Origin: Archangium sp.
Lineage (GTDB): Bacteria > Myxococcota > Myxococcia > Myxococcales > Myxococcaceae
Reading direction: 5' to 3'
DNA length: 38,615 nucleotides
Assembly (NCBI GenBank): GCA_030681645.1
Contig: JAUXRX010000040.1
Location: 1 to 38,615 of the forward strand
In this document: in pieces, positions 23,152 to 30,971 of the stretch
Position numbering within the stretch: position 1 is the stretch's first letter
Layout of the letters: every line of letters starts with the position of its first letter
Notes under the pieces: generated by a model
The model's input: the letters and a program-made list of their open reading frames with translations, nothing else
The model's database searches: none
What the model was told of the DNA's origin: nothing
Program-made: the position numbers and the translations under genes

Positions 23152-23753
23152 GTGGCCTGCTTGCGGAGGGCGAAGGCGATGATGCCTCCGATGAGCGCGA
23201 CGCCGAGCACCGCCGCCACGGCGAGGTTGGTGGCGGTCAACATCGAGGCATCGAGCGTGGGTGGGGGGCGGCGCAGGCCCTTCACCGCGTTGACGCTGCG
23301 CTCCACCTCGCGCATCGCCTTGTCGTCCCATGCGCCGTTCGCGCCGATCAGGCTGAGCACGACGTCGCCGCCTTCGCCAGGGAGCCAGTAGAGGATCACC
23401 CTGCTGTCGCCGTCCTCGGTGCGGAGCTTCGCCGCCTTCGCGCCGTCGAGCTCGAACACGAGGCCCTCGGTGACATGCAGGTTGCGGCCCGCGGCGCGCG
23501 ACTGCTTGCCCATCTCGGCCGAGACCGCGAGCACCCACGCGTCGGTGTAGTCGATTCGCTGCGCGGCGAAGGTGGCCACTCTGAGTTGGATGTTGTGGTC
23601 CTTCTTCCACATGAAGAACTGGCCGTGGGTGCCGCCGGTCGGGGGCGAGTCGTCGACGGCGACTTCCCAGCCCTCGGACGGCGGCAGCTTCAGCTCGGGG
23701 GCAGCGGCGCTGAGCTGCGCTCCGACCAGAATGCACACCAGCAGGGCTCTCAT
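23148..23753 (-). CDS. Signal-peptide protein with C-terminal TM helix
   Basis: A 201-aa envelope protein of unknown function. MRALLVCILVGAQLSAAA is a signal peptide, the middle 130 residues form a soluble domain (GWEVAVDDSPPTGGTHGQFF, RVATFAAQRIDYTDAWVLAV, GGDVVLSLIGANGAWDD) and NLAVAAVLGVALIGGIIAFA near the C-terminus anchors it in the membrane with a short positive tail. The start at 23753 is preferred to an ATG four codons earlier because AGGA lies six bases before it. It is coupled by overlap to the ChaN-like gene and begins 13 bp after the M16 gene ends. Confidence 0.75.
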   Translation of the reverse strand: MRALLVCILVGAQLSAAAPELKLPPSEGWEVAVDDSPPTGGTHGQFFMWKKDHNIQLRVATFAAQRIDYTDAWVLAVSAEMGKQSRAAGRNLHVTEGLVFELDGAKAAKLRTEDGDSRVILYWLPGEGGDVVLSLIGANGAWDDKAMREVERSVNAVKGLRRPPPTLDASMLTATNLAVAAVLGVALIGGIIAFALRKQAT

Positions 23754-23766
23754 GGCGTCCTGCATA

Positions 23767-25056
23767 TCACCCGAGCAGCTTCACCCAGCGCGCCCACGAC
23801 GCCTCGTACTCACCGGGCTCCGGCTCGCCGCGCGCGATGAGGTGGCCCGCCCCGGGCGTGAGCACCCACTTCGCGATCCGCTGCACCTCCGCTGCGGTCA
23901 CGGCCATCCACCGGCGCTCCGCTTCCTCGACCGGCAGGGCCCAGCGGTCGAGGGCGGCCTCGGCGAACTGCCCCACCCGCGACATCGGGGCGTTCGCCTC
24001 TGCCGCGGCCATCGTGGTGACGACCAGCCTGGCGGTCTCGAGCTCGGCTGGCGTCGGGCCCCGATCCCTCAACTCGACCAGGTGGTTGAGGATCTCAGCG
24101 GTCGCCTGCGGCAGCTTCCCGGACGCGACGTTGACGGAGATCGAGAGCATCGCCACGTCGGAGAACGAGAAGTAGTCGGCCGAGCACTCGTACGCGAGAC
24201 CGGCCTTCACGCGCAGCGTGCGGTGCAGGCGCCCGAAGCCCGCGGGGCCGAGGACGGCCGAGAGCAGCTGCAGCGCCAGGAAGTCATTCGACTCGGTGGC
24301 GACCTTCGCGAACCCGAAGAGCCCCGCCGTGCGCCCGCTGGCGCTGGGGAGCTTGAGCAGCTTCCCTGCCGAGACCGGCGGCGCGTCACGACGCGACGGC
24401 ACCGGGCCGCGCGCGAGCTTCGCGAAGTGCCGCTCGACCAGCGCGACGGCGTCGTCGGCGTCGACCGGGCCGGCGATGACCACCACCGAGTTCTCCGCGG
24501 TGTAGTGGCGATCGACCCAGGCCTTGAGCTCGGCGAGCGTCATCGCGCGAATGCTGGGGGCCGTGCCGATGACGGGCTGGCCCATGGGCTGGCCGGGGAA
24601 GAGGTTGAGCAGGAGCAGGTCATGGAGGTCCCACACCACGCCGTCCTCGTCCTGGTAGTGCGCGACCTCCTCGATGACGATGCGGCGCTCGACCTCGAGG
24701 CCGTTGAAGGTCGTCGAGCACGCGAGGTCGCCCAGCAGCTCGACCGCGCCGGCGAGCTGTCCGGGCCGCACCTCGAGCCAGAAGGACGTGGTCTCGCGGC
24801 TGGTTCTCCCGTTGGCCAGCGCGCCCAGCGCCTCGAACTGGGCGTGCAGCGCGGTCTCGGTGGGGAAGCGGTCGGTGCCGCGGAACTTGAGGTGTTCGAC
24901 GAAGTGGCTGATGCCGGCGAGGCGCGGCGGCTCGTCGCGGCTCCCCACGCGCACCGCCCAGGAGATCGCCGTGGTGTGAGCGTTCGGCATCTCGACGATG
25001 ATGACTCTCAGTCCGTTGGCGCAGACCCTCCGATGAACCGCCACGGGAACGATCAT
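23767..25056 (-). CDS. M16 family zinc metallopeptidase
   Basis: A 429-aa insulinase/processing-peptidase family protein. The inverted zinc motif HxxEH is present as HFVEH (about residues 51-55) in LAGISHFVEHLKFRGT, and the third ligand glutamate is in IVIEEVAHYQDEDG near residue 128. The second half (GLAYECSADYFSFSDVAMLS, the R/Y-containing substrate-binding module) makes a complete M16B unit of usual length. There is no signal peptide, so it is probably cytoplasmic or held by partners. It lacks the catalytically dead partner gene that often accompanies M16B proteins. The ATG is only 55 bp from the divergent start of the cassette gene and 26 bp from a copy of the 28-bp repeat derived from the molybdopterin gene end. 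It likely heads the four-gene operon ending at 21145. Confidence 0.92.
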   Translation of the reverse strand: MIVPVAVHRRVCANGLRVIIVEMPNAHTTAISWAVRVGSRDEPPRLAGISHFVEHLKFRGTDRFPTETALHAQFEALGALANGRTSRETTSFWLEVRPGQLAGAVELLGDLACSTTFNGLEVERRIVIEEVAHYQDEDGVVWDLHDLLLLNLFPGQPMGQPVIGTAPSIRAMTLAELKAWVDRHYTAENSVVVIAGPVDADDAVALVERHFAKLARGPVPSRRDAPPVSAGKLLKLPSASGRTAGLFGFAKVATESNDFLALQLLSAVLGPAGFGRLHRTLRVKAGLAYECSADYFSFSDVAMLSISVNVASGKLPQATAEILNHLVELRDRGPTPAELETARLVVTTMAAAEANAPMSRVGQFAEAALDRWALPVEEAERRWMAVTAAEVQRIAKWVLTPGAGHLIARGEPEPGEYEASWARWVKLLG

Positions 25057-25071
25057 GAGCGGTAGAGCGTA

Positions 25072-25099
25072 CTCGTGGTGCGTCAGGCGCGTGAGACCT
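25072..25099. repeat. 28-bp direct repeat, left copy
   Basis: Exact 28-bp match to 26365-26392 (begins CTCGTGGTGCGTCAGGCGCG and ends GAGACCT), with similar sequence extending left (GGTAG at 25061 and 26355). It lies between the M16 start and the divergent gene at 25112. Confidence 0.95.
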
Positions 25100-25111
25100 A
25101 CGCTGGTGCTG

Positions 25112-25828
25112 ATGCGTTCGAGCCTGCCGCTGATCTGCGCGTTGACGCTGAGCTGCTGTCGATGCGCTCCCGCCCTGACTGCGGCGCCGATCTGCCCGTT
25201 GCCGTCTGGCCTCGATGCAGCGTGGTTGAAGGCGGGTGAGGTGGTGCTGCTCGGCGAGCAGCACCACACCTTCGAGTGCCCACGGTTCGCCGGGCAGGTG
25301 CTCTGCGCCGCCGCGAAGGACCGCCCGGTCGTGCTCGGCCTCGAGCTCGAGGGCACCGAGCAGGCGCGCCTCGACGCCTACCTCGCAGGTGGGCCCGCAT
25401 CAGACCTGGTCGCCGGCGGCTTCTGGCAGCGCGTGCCGGGTGACGGTCGCGAGAGCCAGGCGATGCTCGAGCTCATCACGCGCGCCCGAGAGCTCACCAG
25501 CGCCGGCCGCGCGGTGAAGGTCATCGCCATCGACACCGACCCCGCGGGGAACCGCGACCTGGGCATGGCGACGACGGTGCTGGCAGCGCGCGCTGCGGCC
25601 CCGGACGCCCCGGTGGTGGTGCTCGTCGGCAACGTGCACGTGCGAAAGACGCTCGCCGTGCACAAGACGTTGGCGTGGCACCTGCTGGCCGCCAGGGTGC
25701 CGATTCACAGCGTCAACCTGGTCGGGGGCGGTGAGCTCACGCCGCCGTTCGATGCACAGCTCGATCTCTCGCCGCTCACCATCGCGCCGCCCGCGCGTGA
25801 GTCGGTCAGCGCCCCTCGAGCGCCTTGA
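25112..25828 (+). CDS. ChaN/Tiki-superfamily lipoprotein-like protein (cassette gene 1)
   Basis: A 238-aa exported protein. MRSSLPLICALTLSCCRCAP is a lipoprotein-type signal with cysteines at the cleavage region. The domain has VVLLGEQHHTFECPRF near residue 49, VVLGLELEG, GRESQAMLELITRAREL, VIAIDTD and VVVLVGNVHVRKT, the standard glutamate/histidine pattern of ChaN-type proteins. ChaN binds haem pairs at the cell surface in one known case; other members are hydrolases. It shares the fold of the gene at 22333, only 2 kb away, but the sequences differ enough that recent local duplication is unlikely. Its last 23 bp overlap the convergent thioredoxin-like gene. The 28-bp repeat lies in its 5' leader. 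Confidence 0.72.
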   Translation: MRSSLPLICALTLSCCRCAPALTAAPICPLPSGLDAAWLKAGEVVLLGEQHHTFECPRFAGQVLCAAAKDRPVVLGLELEGTEQARLDAYLAGGPASDLVAGGFWQRVPGDGRESQAMLELITRARELTSAGRAVKVIAIDTDPAGNRDLGMATTVLAARAAAPDAPVVVLVGNVHVRKTLAVHKTLAWHLLAARVPIHSVNLVGGGELTPPFDAQLDLSPLTIAPPARESVSAPRAP

Positions 25829-26345
25829 GAATCGCCGCGCGTCGGTCCTCCTTCGGGTCCTTCGCCGCGAGGATCTTACCGTCGCGAATGATCACGAAGG
25901 TGGGCGTGAGCATCTCGTTCGAGGCCAGCTTCTGCTTCGAGTCGTCGCGGAGCTGACCATTCACCCACTTGAGGAGCTGGATCTCGGTGTCGATGAGCAC
26001 CGTCAGCGTTGGCACCTTGAGGTCGGCGACGAGCTGCTTGAGTGTCGCGAGCTCTTCGGGGGTGCGCGGCAGGTCGATCGACACGAGGTAGATGGCGAGG
26101 TCCTTCCTCGGCCCCAGTTCCCTGGCCAGCGCGTCGAGGGCCTGCGCGGCCCGGCCGTCGCTGTTGAAGCTCGAATAGAACGAGATGACCGTCACCTTGC
26201 GTGACAGGGCCTTGAAGGTGCCGGGCTTGTTGGCCTCGAGCGACGTCAAGGTGACGGTGTTGACGTCTTTGGGAATATCGACCCACAGGTTCGTGAGGTC
26301 GACCCCCCCGACCATGAGCGAGGCGAGCAGCGCAGCGACGTGCAT
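25806..26345 (-). CDS. Thioredoxin-fold protein lacking the CxxC motif (cassette gene 2)
   Basis: A 179-aa protein with the TlpA/AhpC-type thioredoxin fold: VTVISFYSSFNSDGRAAQAL where a redox-active protein would have WCxxC, LPTPTFV-equivalent MLTPTFVIIRDGK (cis-proline) and the central beta-alpha-beta LAIYLVSIDLP. A short hydrophobic N-terminus (HVAALLASLMVGG) is a possible weak signal peptide. With both cysteines replaced (SFNS in place of CxxC) it cannot act as an ordinary oxidoreductase and may be a scaffold or binding protein. It overlaps the 3' end of the ChaN-like gene and is 30 bp from the molybdopterin gene. Both genes point toward each other between the direct repeats. Confidence 0.8.
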   Translation of the reverse strand: MHVAALLASLMVGGVDLTNLWVDIPKDVNTVTLTSLEANKPGTFKALSRKVTVISFYSSFNSDGRAAQALDALARELGPRKDLAIYLVSIDLPRTPEELATLKQLVADLKVPTLTVLIDTEIQLLKWVNGQLRDDSKQKLASNEMLTPTFVIIRDGKILAAKDPKEDRRAAILKALEGR

Positions 26346-26364
26346 GGACCCGAAGGTAGCACTG

Positions 26365-26392
26365 CTCGTGGTGCGTCAGGCGCGTGAGACCT
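26365..26392. repeat. 28-bp direct repeat, right copy
   Basis: Exact match to 25072-25099. This copy covers the last five codons and stop of the molybdopterin oxidoreductase gene (VSRA, TGA) and the bases beyond. Confidence 0.95.
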
Positions 26393-28499
26393 CGACGCGC
26401 ACTGCGCTGAACGCGGCGTTGCCGCTGAGGGCGTCGATGGCGAGCTCATCAGTGAGGTCGTTCACGCTCTCGCCCGCGTGCGCCGCGGCCACCTGCAACC
26501 GCACGCCCTCGCGCCCGTGCCCATACCCATGCGGCAGGCTCACCACGCCCTTCATCATCGAGGCGGTGAGTTCGACGGGCACCACCACCTCGCCCACGCG
26601 CGAACGAACGCGCGCCCTGTCACCGGCCGCGAGCCCGAGCGCCTGCGCGTCTTCGGGGTGGACCAGCAGCGTGCAGCGCGGCGCGCCGCTCACCAGCTTC
26701 GGCGCGTTGTGCAGCCACGAGTTGTTGTCGCGCAGGTGCCGCCGGTTGATCAACATCAGGCCGGCCGGAGGCGTGCTGACCGTGAGCGTCGCCTCGAGCC
26801 GGGCCAGGTCTGCCAGCAGCTGCTTCGGGGCGAGCTCGACGCGCCTGCCCTTCGATTGCAGCGCCCCCGGGAGCACGGGCTCGAGCGGACCGAGATCGAT
26901 GCCGTGCACCGCCTTCTCCACCTTCTTCAAGCTGAGCCCGCGCAGTCCCCCACGCGGCCCGAGGCGCAGGCCGAGGTCGAGCATGCCTGAAGGCCCGAGC
27001 CGCTCCAGCGCCGCCCAGGTGAGCCTGCGCTGGAGCGAGAGCCCGCGCAGCGCCTCGAGGCGCTTGCCCAGGCCGAGGAGGATCTCCCAGTCGTGCCGCG
27101 CGTTCGGCCCCTTGTCGAACAGCGCCCTGGCGTAGCGCGTGGTGTTGCGCACCGAGAGCAGGTGAAAGGCGATGTCGTAGTGCTCGCGCTCGAGCGGTGA
27201 AGGCGGCGGGAGAATGAGGTGCGCGTGCCGGGTGGTCTCGTTGAGGTACGGGTCGATGGCCACCATGAACTCGAGGCCGGCGAAGGCGGTGTCGAGCTGC
27301 CGTCCATTGGGCGTGGAGAGCACCGGGTTCCCCGCGAGCGTCACCATCGCGCGAATGCGGCCTTCACCCGGCGTGAGGATGTCTTCGGCGAGCGTGGCCA
27401 CGGGCAGCTCGCCCCCGGTCTCGGGCAGGCCGCGCACCCTGCTCTTCCAGCGGCCGTGGCTGCCGCGCCCGCCGCTGAGCGCCTTCGGGAGCGTGCGGGG
27501 ATCGAACACCGGCGAAGGAAACATCGCGCCGCCGGGCCGATCGAAGTTGCCGGTGACGAGGTTGAGCACGCTGATCAACCACGCGCAGAGCGACCCGAAC
27601 GCCTGCACCGAGGTGCCCATGCGGCCGTACGCCACCGCTGATTTCGCGGCGGTGAAGTCCTTCGCGATGCGGCGAATGGTGTCGGCGGACACGCCGGTCG
27701 CGGCCGCGACGCGCTCGGGCGGATACTGCTTCACCAGCGAGGTGATCACCTCGAGCCCGTCGACGAACGGCGGCACGGTCCGCGGGCTCTTCATCACCTC
27801 GTGCAGCAGCGCGAGCAGCAGCAACGCGTCGGTGCCGGGCGTGATGAAGACGTGCTCGTCGGCGCGCTCGGCGGTCTCGGTGCGGCGCGGGTCGACCACC
27901 ACCATTCGGCCACCCCGCGCCTTCAGCGCGTCGATGCGGCCGCGCACGTCGGGCGCGGTCATCAGGCTGCCGTTCGACGCGATGGGGTTGGCGCCGAGCA
28001 CGAGGAAGTACTGCGTGCGATCGAGATCGGGCACGGGCAACAGCAGTTGGTGGCCGAACATCCAGTACGCCACCAGCATGTGCGGCAACTGGTCGACCGA
28101 GGTCGCCGAGTAGCGGTGCTTCGTCTTGAGCGAGCGCACGAAGAGGCTGGCCATCAACAGCGAGCCGGTGTTGTGGACGTTCGGGTTGCCCAGGTAGACG
28201 CCGACCGCGCTGGTGCCGTGGCGCTGCTGCACCTCGTGCAGTCCCTTCGCGGCCGCGTCGAGCGCTTCGTCCCACGAGATGGGTTCCCACTGGCCGTCGC
28301 GGCGGCGCATCGGTTGACGCAGGCGATCGGGGTCTTCGTAGAGCGCCTGCAGCGCGGTGGCCTTCGGGCAGATGTGCCCGCGGCTGAAGGGGTCTTCTTC
28401 GTCGCCGCGAATCGAGAGGACCTTGTTCCCCTCGTACTCGATGCGCACGCCGCACATCGCCTCGCACAGGTTGCACGCCCGGTAGTGAACGCTCGCCAT
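26376..28499 (-). CDS. Molybdopterin oxidoreductase (bis-MGD family)
   Basis: A 707-aa DMSO-reductase-family enzyme. The N-terminal 4Fe-4S site is intact: C9, C12, C16 (CNLCEAMCG) and C44 (HICPKA). Cofactor-binding landmarks follow, such as VYLGNPNVHNTGSLLM, LVLGANPIASNG, VVVDPRRTETAERADEHVFI and the C-terminal molydopterin-dinucleotide-binding domain (INRRHLRDNNSWLHNAP, VSLPHGYGHG). There is no Tat signal, so it is cytoplasmic, and no electron-transfer subunit is encoded next to it, which resembles the single-subunit FdhA/BisC-like class. Substrate cannot be told from this; formate or an N/S-oxide are possibilities. AGGG precedes the ATG by seven bases, and the gene follows the DAG-linker lipoprotein by 16 bp. 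Its 3' end overlaps one copy of the 28-bp repeat. Confidence 0.93.
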   Translation of the reverse strand: MASVHYRACNLCEAMCGVRIEYEGNKVLSIRGDEEDPFSRGHICPKATALQALYEDPDRLRQPMRRRDGQWEPISWDEALDAAAKGLHEVQQRHGTSAVGVYLGNPNVHNTGSLLMASLFVRSLKTKHRYSATSVDQLPHMLVAYWMFGHQLLLPVPDLDRTQYFLVLGANPIASNGSLMTAPDVRGRIDALKARGGRMVVVDPRRTETAERADEHVFITPGTDALLLLALLHEVMKSPRTVPPFVDGLEVITSLVKQYPPERVAAATGVSADTIRRIAKDFTAAKSAVAYGRMGTSVQAFGSLCAWLISVLNLVTGNFDRPGGAMFPSPVFDPRTLPKALSGGRGSHGRWKSRVRGLPETGGELPVATLAEDILTPGEGRIRAMVTLAGNPVLSTPNGRQLDTAFAGLEFMVAIDPYLNETTRHAHLILPPPSPLEREHYDIAFHLLSVRNTTRYARALFDKGPNARHDWEILLGLGKRLEALRGLSLQRRLTWAALERLGPSGMLDLGLRLGPRGGLRGLSLKKVEKAVHGIDLGPLEPVLPGALQSKGRRVELAPKQLLADLARLEATLTVSTPPAGLMLINRRHLRDNNSWLHNAPKLVSGAPRCTLLVHPEDAQALGLAAGDRARVRSRVGEVVVPVELTASMMKGVVSLPHGYGHGREGVRLQVAAAHAGESVNDLTDELAIDALSGNAAFSAVRVEVSRA

Positions 28500-28515
28500 G
28501 CCGCACCCTAACGGC

Positions 28516-29958
28516 TCAGGGCACCGGGTAGCTCGTGAACCGCACCGCGAAGACGGCGCGGGCGCCCGCCGCCTCGGACAGGCTCCACAGTTGTCCATTC
28601 GGCCCGTCGACCATGAGGTCCTCGGGGGAATCGGAGAAGTTCGCGCTGAGGCTCCGCGTCGGGTTCGCGCAGTACAGCGCTCCGCCACCGCCCGCCGGAG
28701 CACTCGAGGACAGGTACGTGGTGCCCGCGCGCATCGCGCCGCCCTGCACCTGCCGCTGACCCATCACGAACGCGTCGAGCGGCCAGGTGGTCCCAGGTCC
28801 ACGCAGCAGCCCGGTCGCGGGATCGAGCGGCCAGCGGAACACCCGCCCCGCGAGCGGGCCCGTGCACGCGGTGGTGCTGCAGTATTCGCCCGACACCAGC
28901 GAGGGCGGCGAGCTGCCGCGATCGAGCGACACCCAGGAGAAGATCGGCCCGCAGCTCGAGCGATCCACGTACGCGCCCACCTGAGGGATGACGTACTTGT
29001 AGAGGCCGGCGCGGCACGTGCTGGCGGTGCAGCCCACGGTGTCCACGTCGGTGGCGACCTGCATCACGCGCGAGAGATCGAACACGCGGAACCCGCTGCC
29101 GGTCTGCGCCATGTAGAGCCAGCGGCCGAACCAGGCGATGCCTCCGGCGTGCGCGTCGACCTGCACGAAGTTGGGCGCGGCGGTCGTTCCCGTGGGCTCG
29201 ACGAGGAGCGCGAACCGGTAGCGCGGCGCGCTCGGGTTGGTCACGTTGACGAACGCGATGCGCACGCCTTTGTCGAGCCCTGCGTCTTCGTAGAAGCTGA
29301 CGAGGATGATGCGCCTGCCGCCCACGAGGCCGGTCGCGTCTGCGTCTGCGCTGCCCGTGATGCCCTGGGGGATCCACGTAGTCGAGGCTTGATCTTCCGC
29401 GTTCCACTCGAAGGCCCACGCGAGCCCTGCCGGTGCGCCCGGGACCGAAGTGGTCGGCGTGGCGATCCGGTTGGCGTCGGCGACGACCTGCGAGACGGTC
29501 ACCGGAGTGGTGCGCTGTTCGAGCGCGTCGAGCAGCGCGGAGTTGCCCAGGAAGCCCGCGGCCGGGGACATCGGGAAGGCGCACCGGTTGATCGCGCGCA
29601 GACCTCCGCCTTCGACCAGGTTCGCGGGAGTGCCGGGGCACTGCGCCGTGCTCGAGGCACAGGGGTCGACGAAGGGACCGCCACCATCCGCGACGCCGGC
29701 ATCGATGCCGGAGTCGACTCCCGCGTCTTCGTGCCCAGCGTCTTCGAAACCCGCGTCCTCGAGGCCCGCATCCGGCGCGCCCGAATCCGAAACGCCCGAA
29801 CCCGAAACGCCCGCGTCTGACGAGCCCGAATCCGGGGCACCCGCATCGGTGACACCCGCGTCGAAGGAGGGAAGGTCGCCCGAGTCCGCAGGCGCGACCG
29901 GATCAATCCCACACGAGAAGCTGAACACCGCAGCGGGAACCAGGAACCACGAGCGCAC
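28516..29958 (-). CDS. Lipoprotein with Asp-Ala-Gly linker and beta-propeller-like domain
   Basis: A 480-aa lipoprotein of a typical myxobacterial type. The signal VRSWFLVPAAVFSFSC (start codon GTG) is followed by a roughly 70-residue low-complexity linker of DAG/DSG units (FDAGVTDAGAPDSGSSDAGV and similar) that would span the periplasm or extend from the surface. The remaining 360 residues are beta-rich with Gly/Trp patterns (IAWFGRWLYMAQTGSGFRVF, VFRWPLDPATG) suggestive of a propeller; six cysteines are scattered through it. No catalytic motif was identified. An alternative start at 30051 adds unlikely residues. Its end is 16 bp before the molybdopterin oxidoreductase gene. Confidence 0.7.
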   Translation of the reverse strand: MRSWFLVPAAVFSFSCGIDPVAPADSGDLPSFDAGVTDAGAPDSGSSDAGVSGSGVSDSGAPDAGLEDAGFEDAGHEDAGVDSGIDAGVADGGGPFVDPCASSTAQCPGTPANLVEGGGLRAINRCAFPMSPAAGFLGNSALLDALEQRTTPVTVSQVVADANRIATPTTSVPGAPAGLAWAFEWNAEDQASTTWIPQGITGSADADATGLVGGRRIILVSFYEDAGLDKGVRIAFVNVTNPSAPRYRFALLVEPTGTTAAPNFVQVDAHAGGIAWFGRWLYMAQTGSGFRVFDLSRVMQVATDVDTVGCTASTCRAGLYKYVIPQVGAYVDRSSCGPIFSWVSLDRGSSPPSLVSGEYCSTTACTGPLAGRVFRWPLDPATGLLRGPGTTWPLDAFVMGQRQVQGGAMRAGTTYLSSSAPAGGGGALYCANPTRSLSANFSDSPEDLMVDGPNGQLWSLSEAAGARAVFAVRFTSYPVP

Positions 29959-30410
29959 CGACGGACCGTAGCCGTCCACTTCGCCAGCGACGATGGCACC
30001 GCGTACGCTGTCACGGCGCCGACTCACTGGGCTATGCAAGTCGCCGCGCAACGCGGGGTTTCAATACACGCGCGCGTGCTGCCTGCTGCAGCTCCTGAGG
30101 CTCGACGAAGCTGAGCGCGTGGTGTCACGAACGATTGACCGGAGAGAAGCGCTGGGTCGATCTCTCGCTGCTGGTCAGCCCGGGGTCGCCGAGGTTTCTA
30201 CGTTCTGGCCGGAGCTCGCCGACCAGCTTGCGAAGTCTGCCTGACTGTCGCCTCCAGCCGGCACCTGTCGGCTGCAGCCCACGCCAGCCAGCCGAGACTG
30301 TCGGCACACGTAGTCAGAGATTACGTCGGGGCCGAACGTCATCATTGACTACGTGTCGCCGCTCTCTCGCGGCGCCAGGCACCTCGCACCAACCGGAGCC
30401 GCGATGGAGG
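29959..30410. other. Gene-poor stretch with short remnants
   Basis: This 450-bp gap has no convincing intact gene. The plus strand at about 30080-30244 reads LLRLDEAERVVSRTIDRREA then a stop, which looks like the end of a lost helical-repeat protein, but evidence is thin. A solitary GTTTCAATACACGCGCGCGT at 30058 resembles a type I-C CRISPR repeat end, and a long inverted repeat lies at 30306-30356. I see nothing else of note. Confidence 0.5.
30306..30356. repeat. Inverted repeat with 29-nt spacer
   Basis: ACACGTAGTCA (30306-30316) and TGACTACGTGT (30346-30356) are exact 11-bp inverted arms, extended by GGC/GCC with one bulge. It lies between a lost-gene remnant and a pseudogene and could be an element end, an operator or a hairpin. 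Confidence 0.7.
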
Positions 30411-30967
30411 GACGCTGACGCGAGGTGTGTGGTCGAGCCGCTCGCCGAAGGTGCGGCCTGCACTTCCGCGTGCGTCACCGGCGGCAGCTGGCACGACGGC
30501 CAATGCGTCGGCACCTTCGACGACTGCGACGACGGCGAGCGCTGCACCGTCGACTCGTGTGATGCGCAGGCGGGCTGCACGCACTCACCCCGGAGCTGCG
30601 AGTCGGCCAATCCCTGCCTCGCCGCGAGCTGCGACCCGGTGCTGGGCTGCGTGACGAGCGTGGTCGAGGACGGCGCGTCGTGCGGCGTGCGGCACGGCCT
30701 CGTACTGCCAGTCGGCGGGCGTGTGCACCGCGGGCACCTGCAGCCGCGGGTCCCGGCAGCAGGGGCCGTGTCGTTCGTCTTCGGCGGCAAGGCCAACAGC
30801 GGGCCGGCGCTCTCCGACTTCGCGCCTGATGGGCGGCTGCTGGCGGCGTGCCCTTTCCGCGTCAGCCCGAACGAGTCCGTCGACACCTCCCAGCCCGTGG
30901 TGGAGTTGGTCGGACAGGTGGTCCTCGTGGACAACGGGCCAAGGTCGTCTGGGCGTTCCAGCGCTGA
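30411..30967 (+). pseudogene. Remnant of a cysteine-rich surface protein gene
   Basis: The frame at 30411-30686 encodes CVVEPLAEGAACTSACVTGG, CDDGERCTVDSCDAQAGCTH and ANPCLAASCDPVLGC, the cysteine-rich pattern common in myxobacterial extracellular proteins. A 7-bp tandem duplication (GTGCGGC twice, 30680-30693) then shifts the frame; in the shifted frame CGTASYCQSAGVCTAGTC carries on the pattern. From about 30765 the original frame resumes with DGRLLAACPFRVSPNESVD and another shift near 30945 gives KVVWAFQR and a stop at 30967. No start codon or signal peptide is present. It is a decayed gene end; how much of the 5' side was lost is unknown. Confidence 0.7.
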
Positions 30968-30971
30968 ACGC

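Noticed and set aside
21145..25056. The M16/ChaN/aminotransferase operon considered as a peptide natural-product cluster
   Set aside because: No precursor peptide, cyclase, radical SAM enzyme or transporter is present; the link is speculative.
28516..30051. Earlier start at 30051 for the DAG-linker lipoprotein
   Set aside because: It would place over 30 charged residues before a clear lipoprotein signal.
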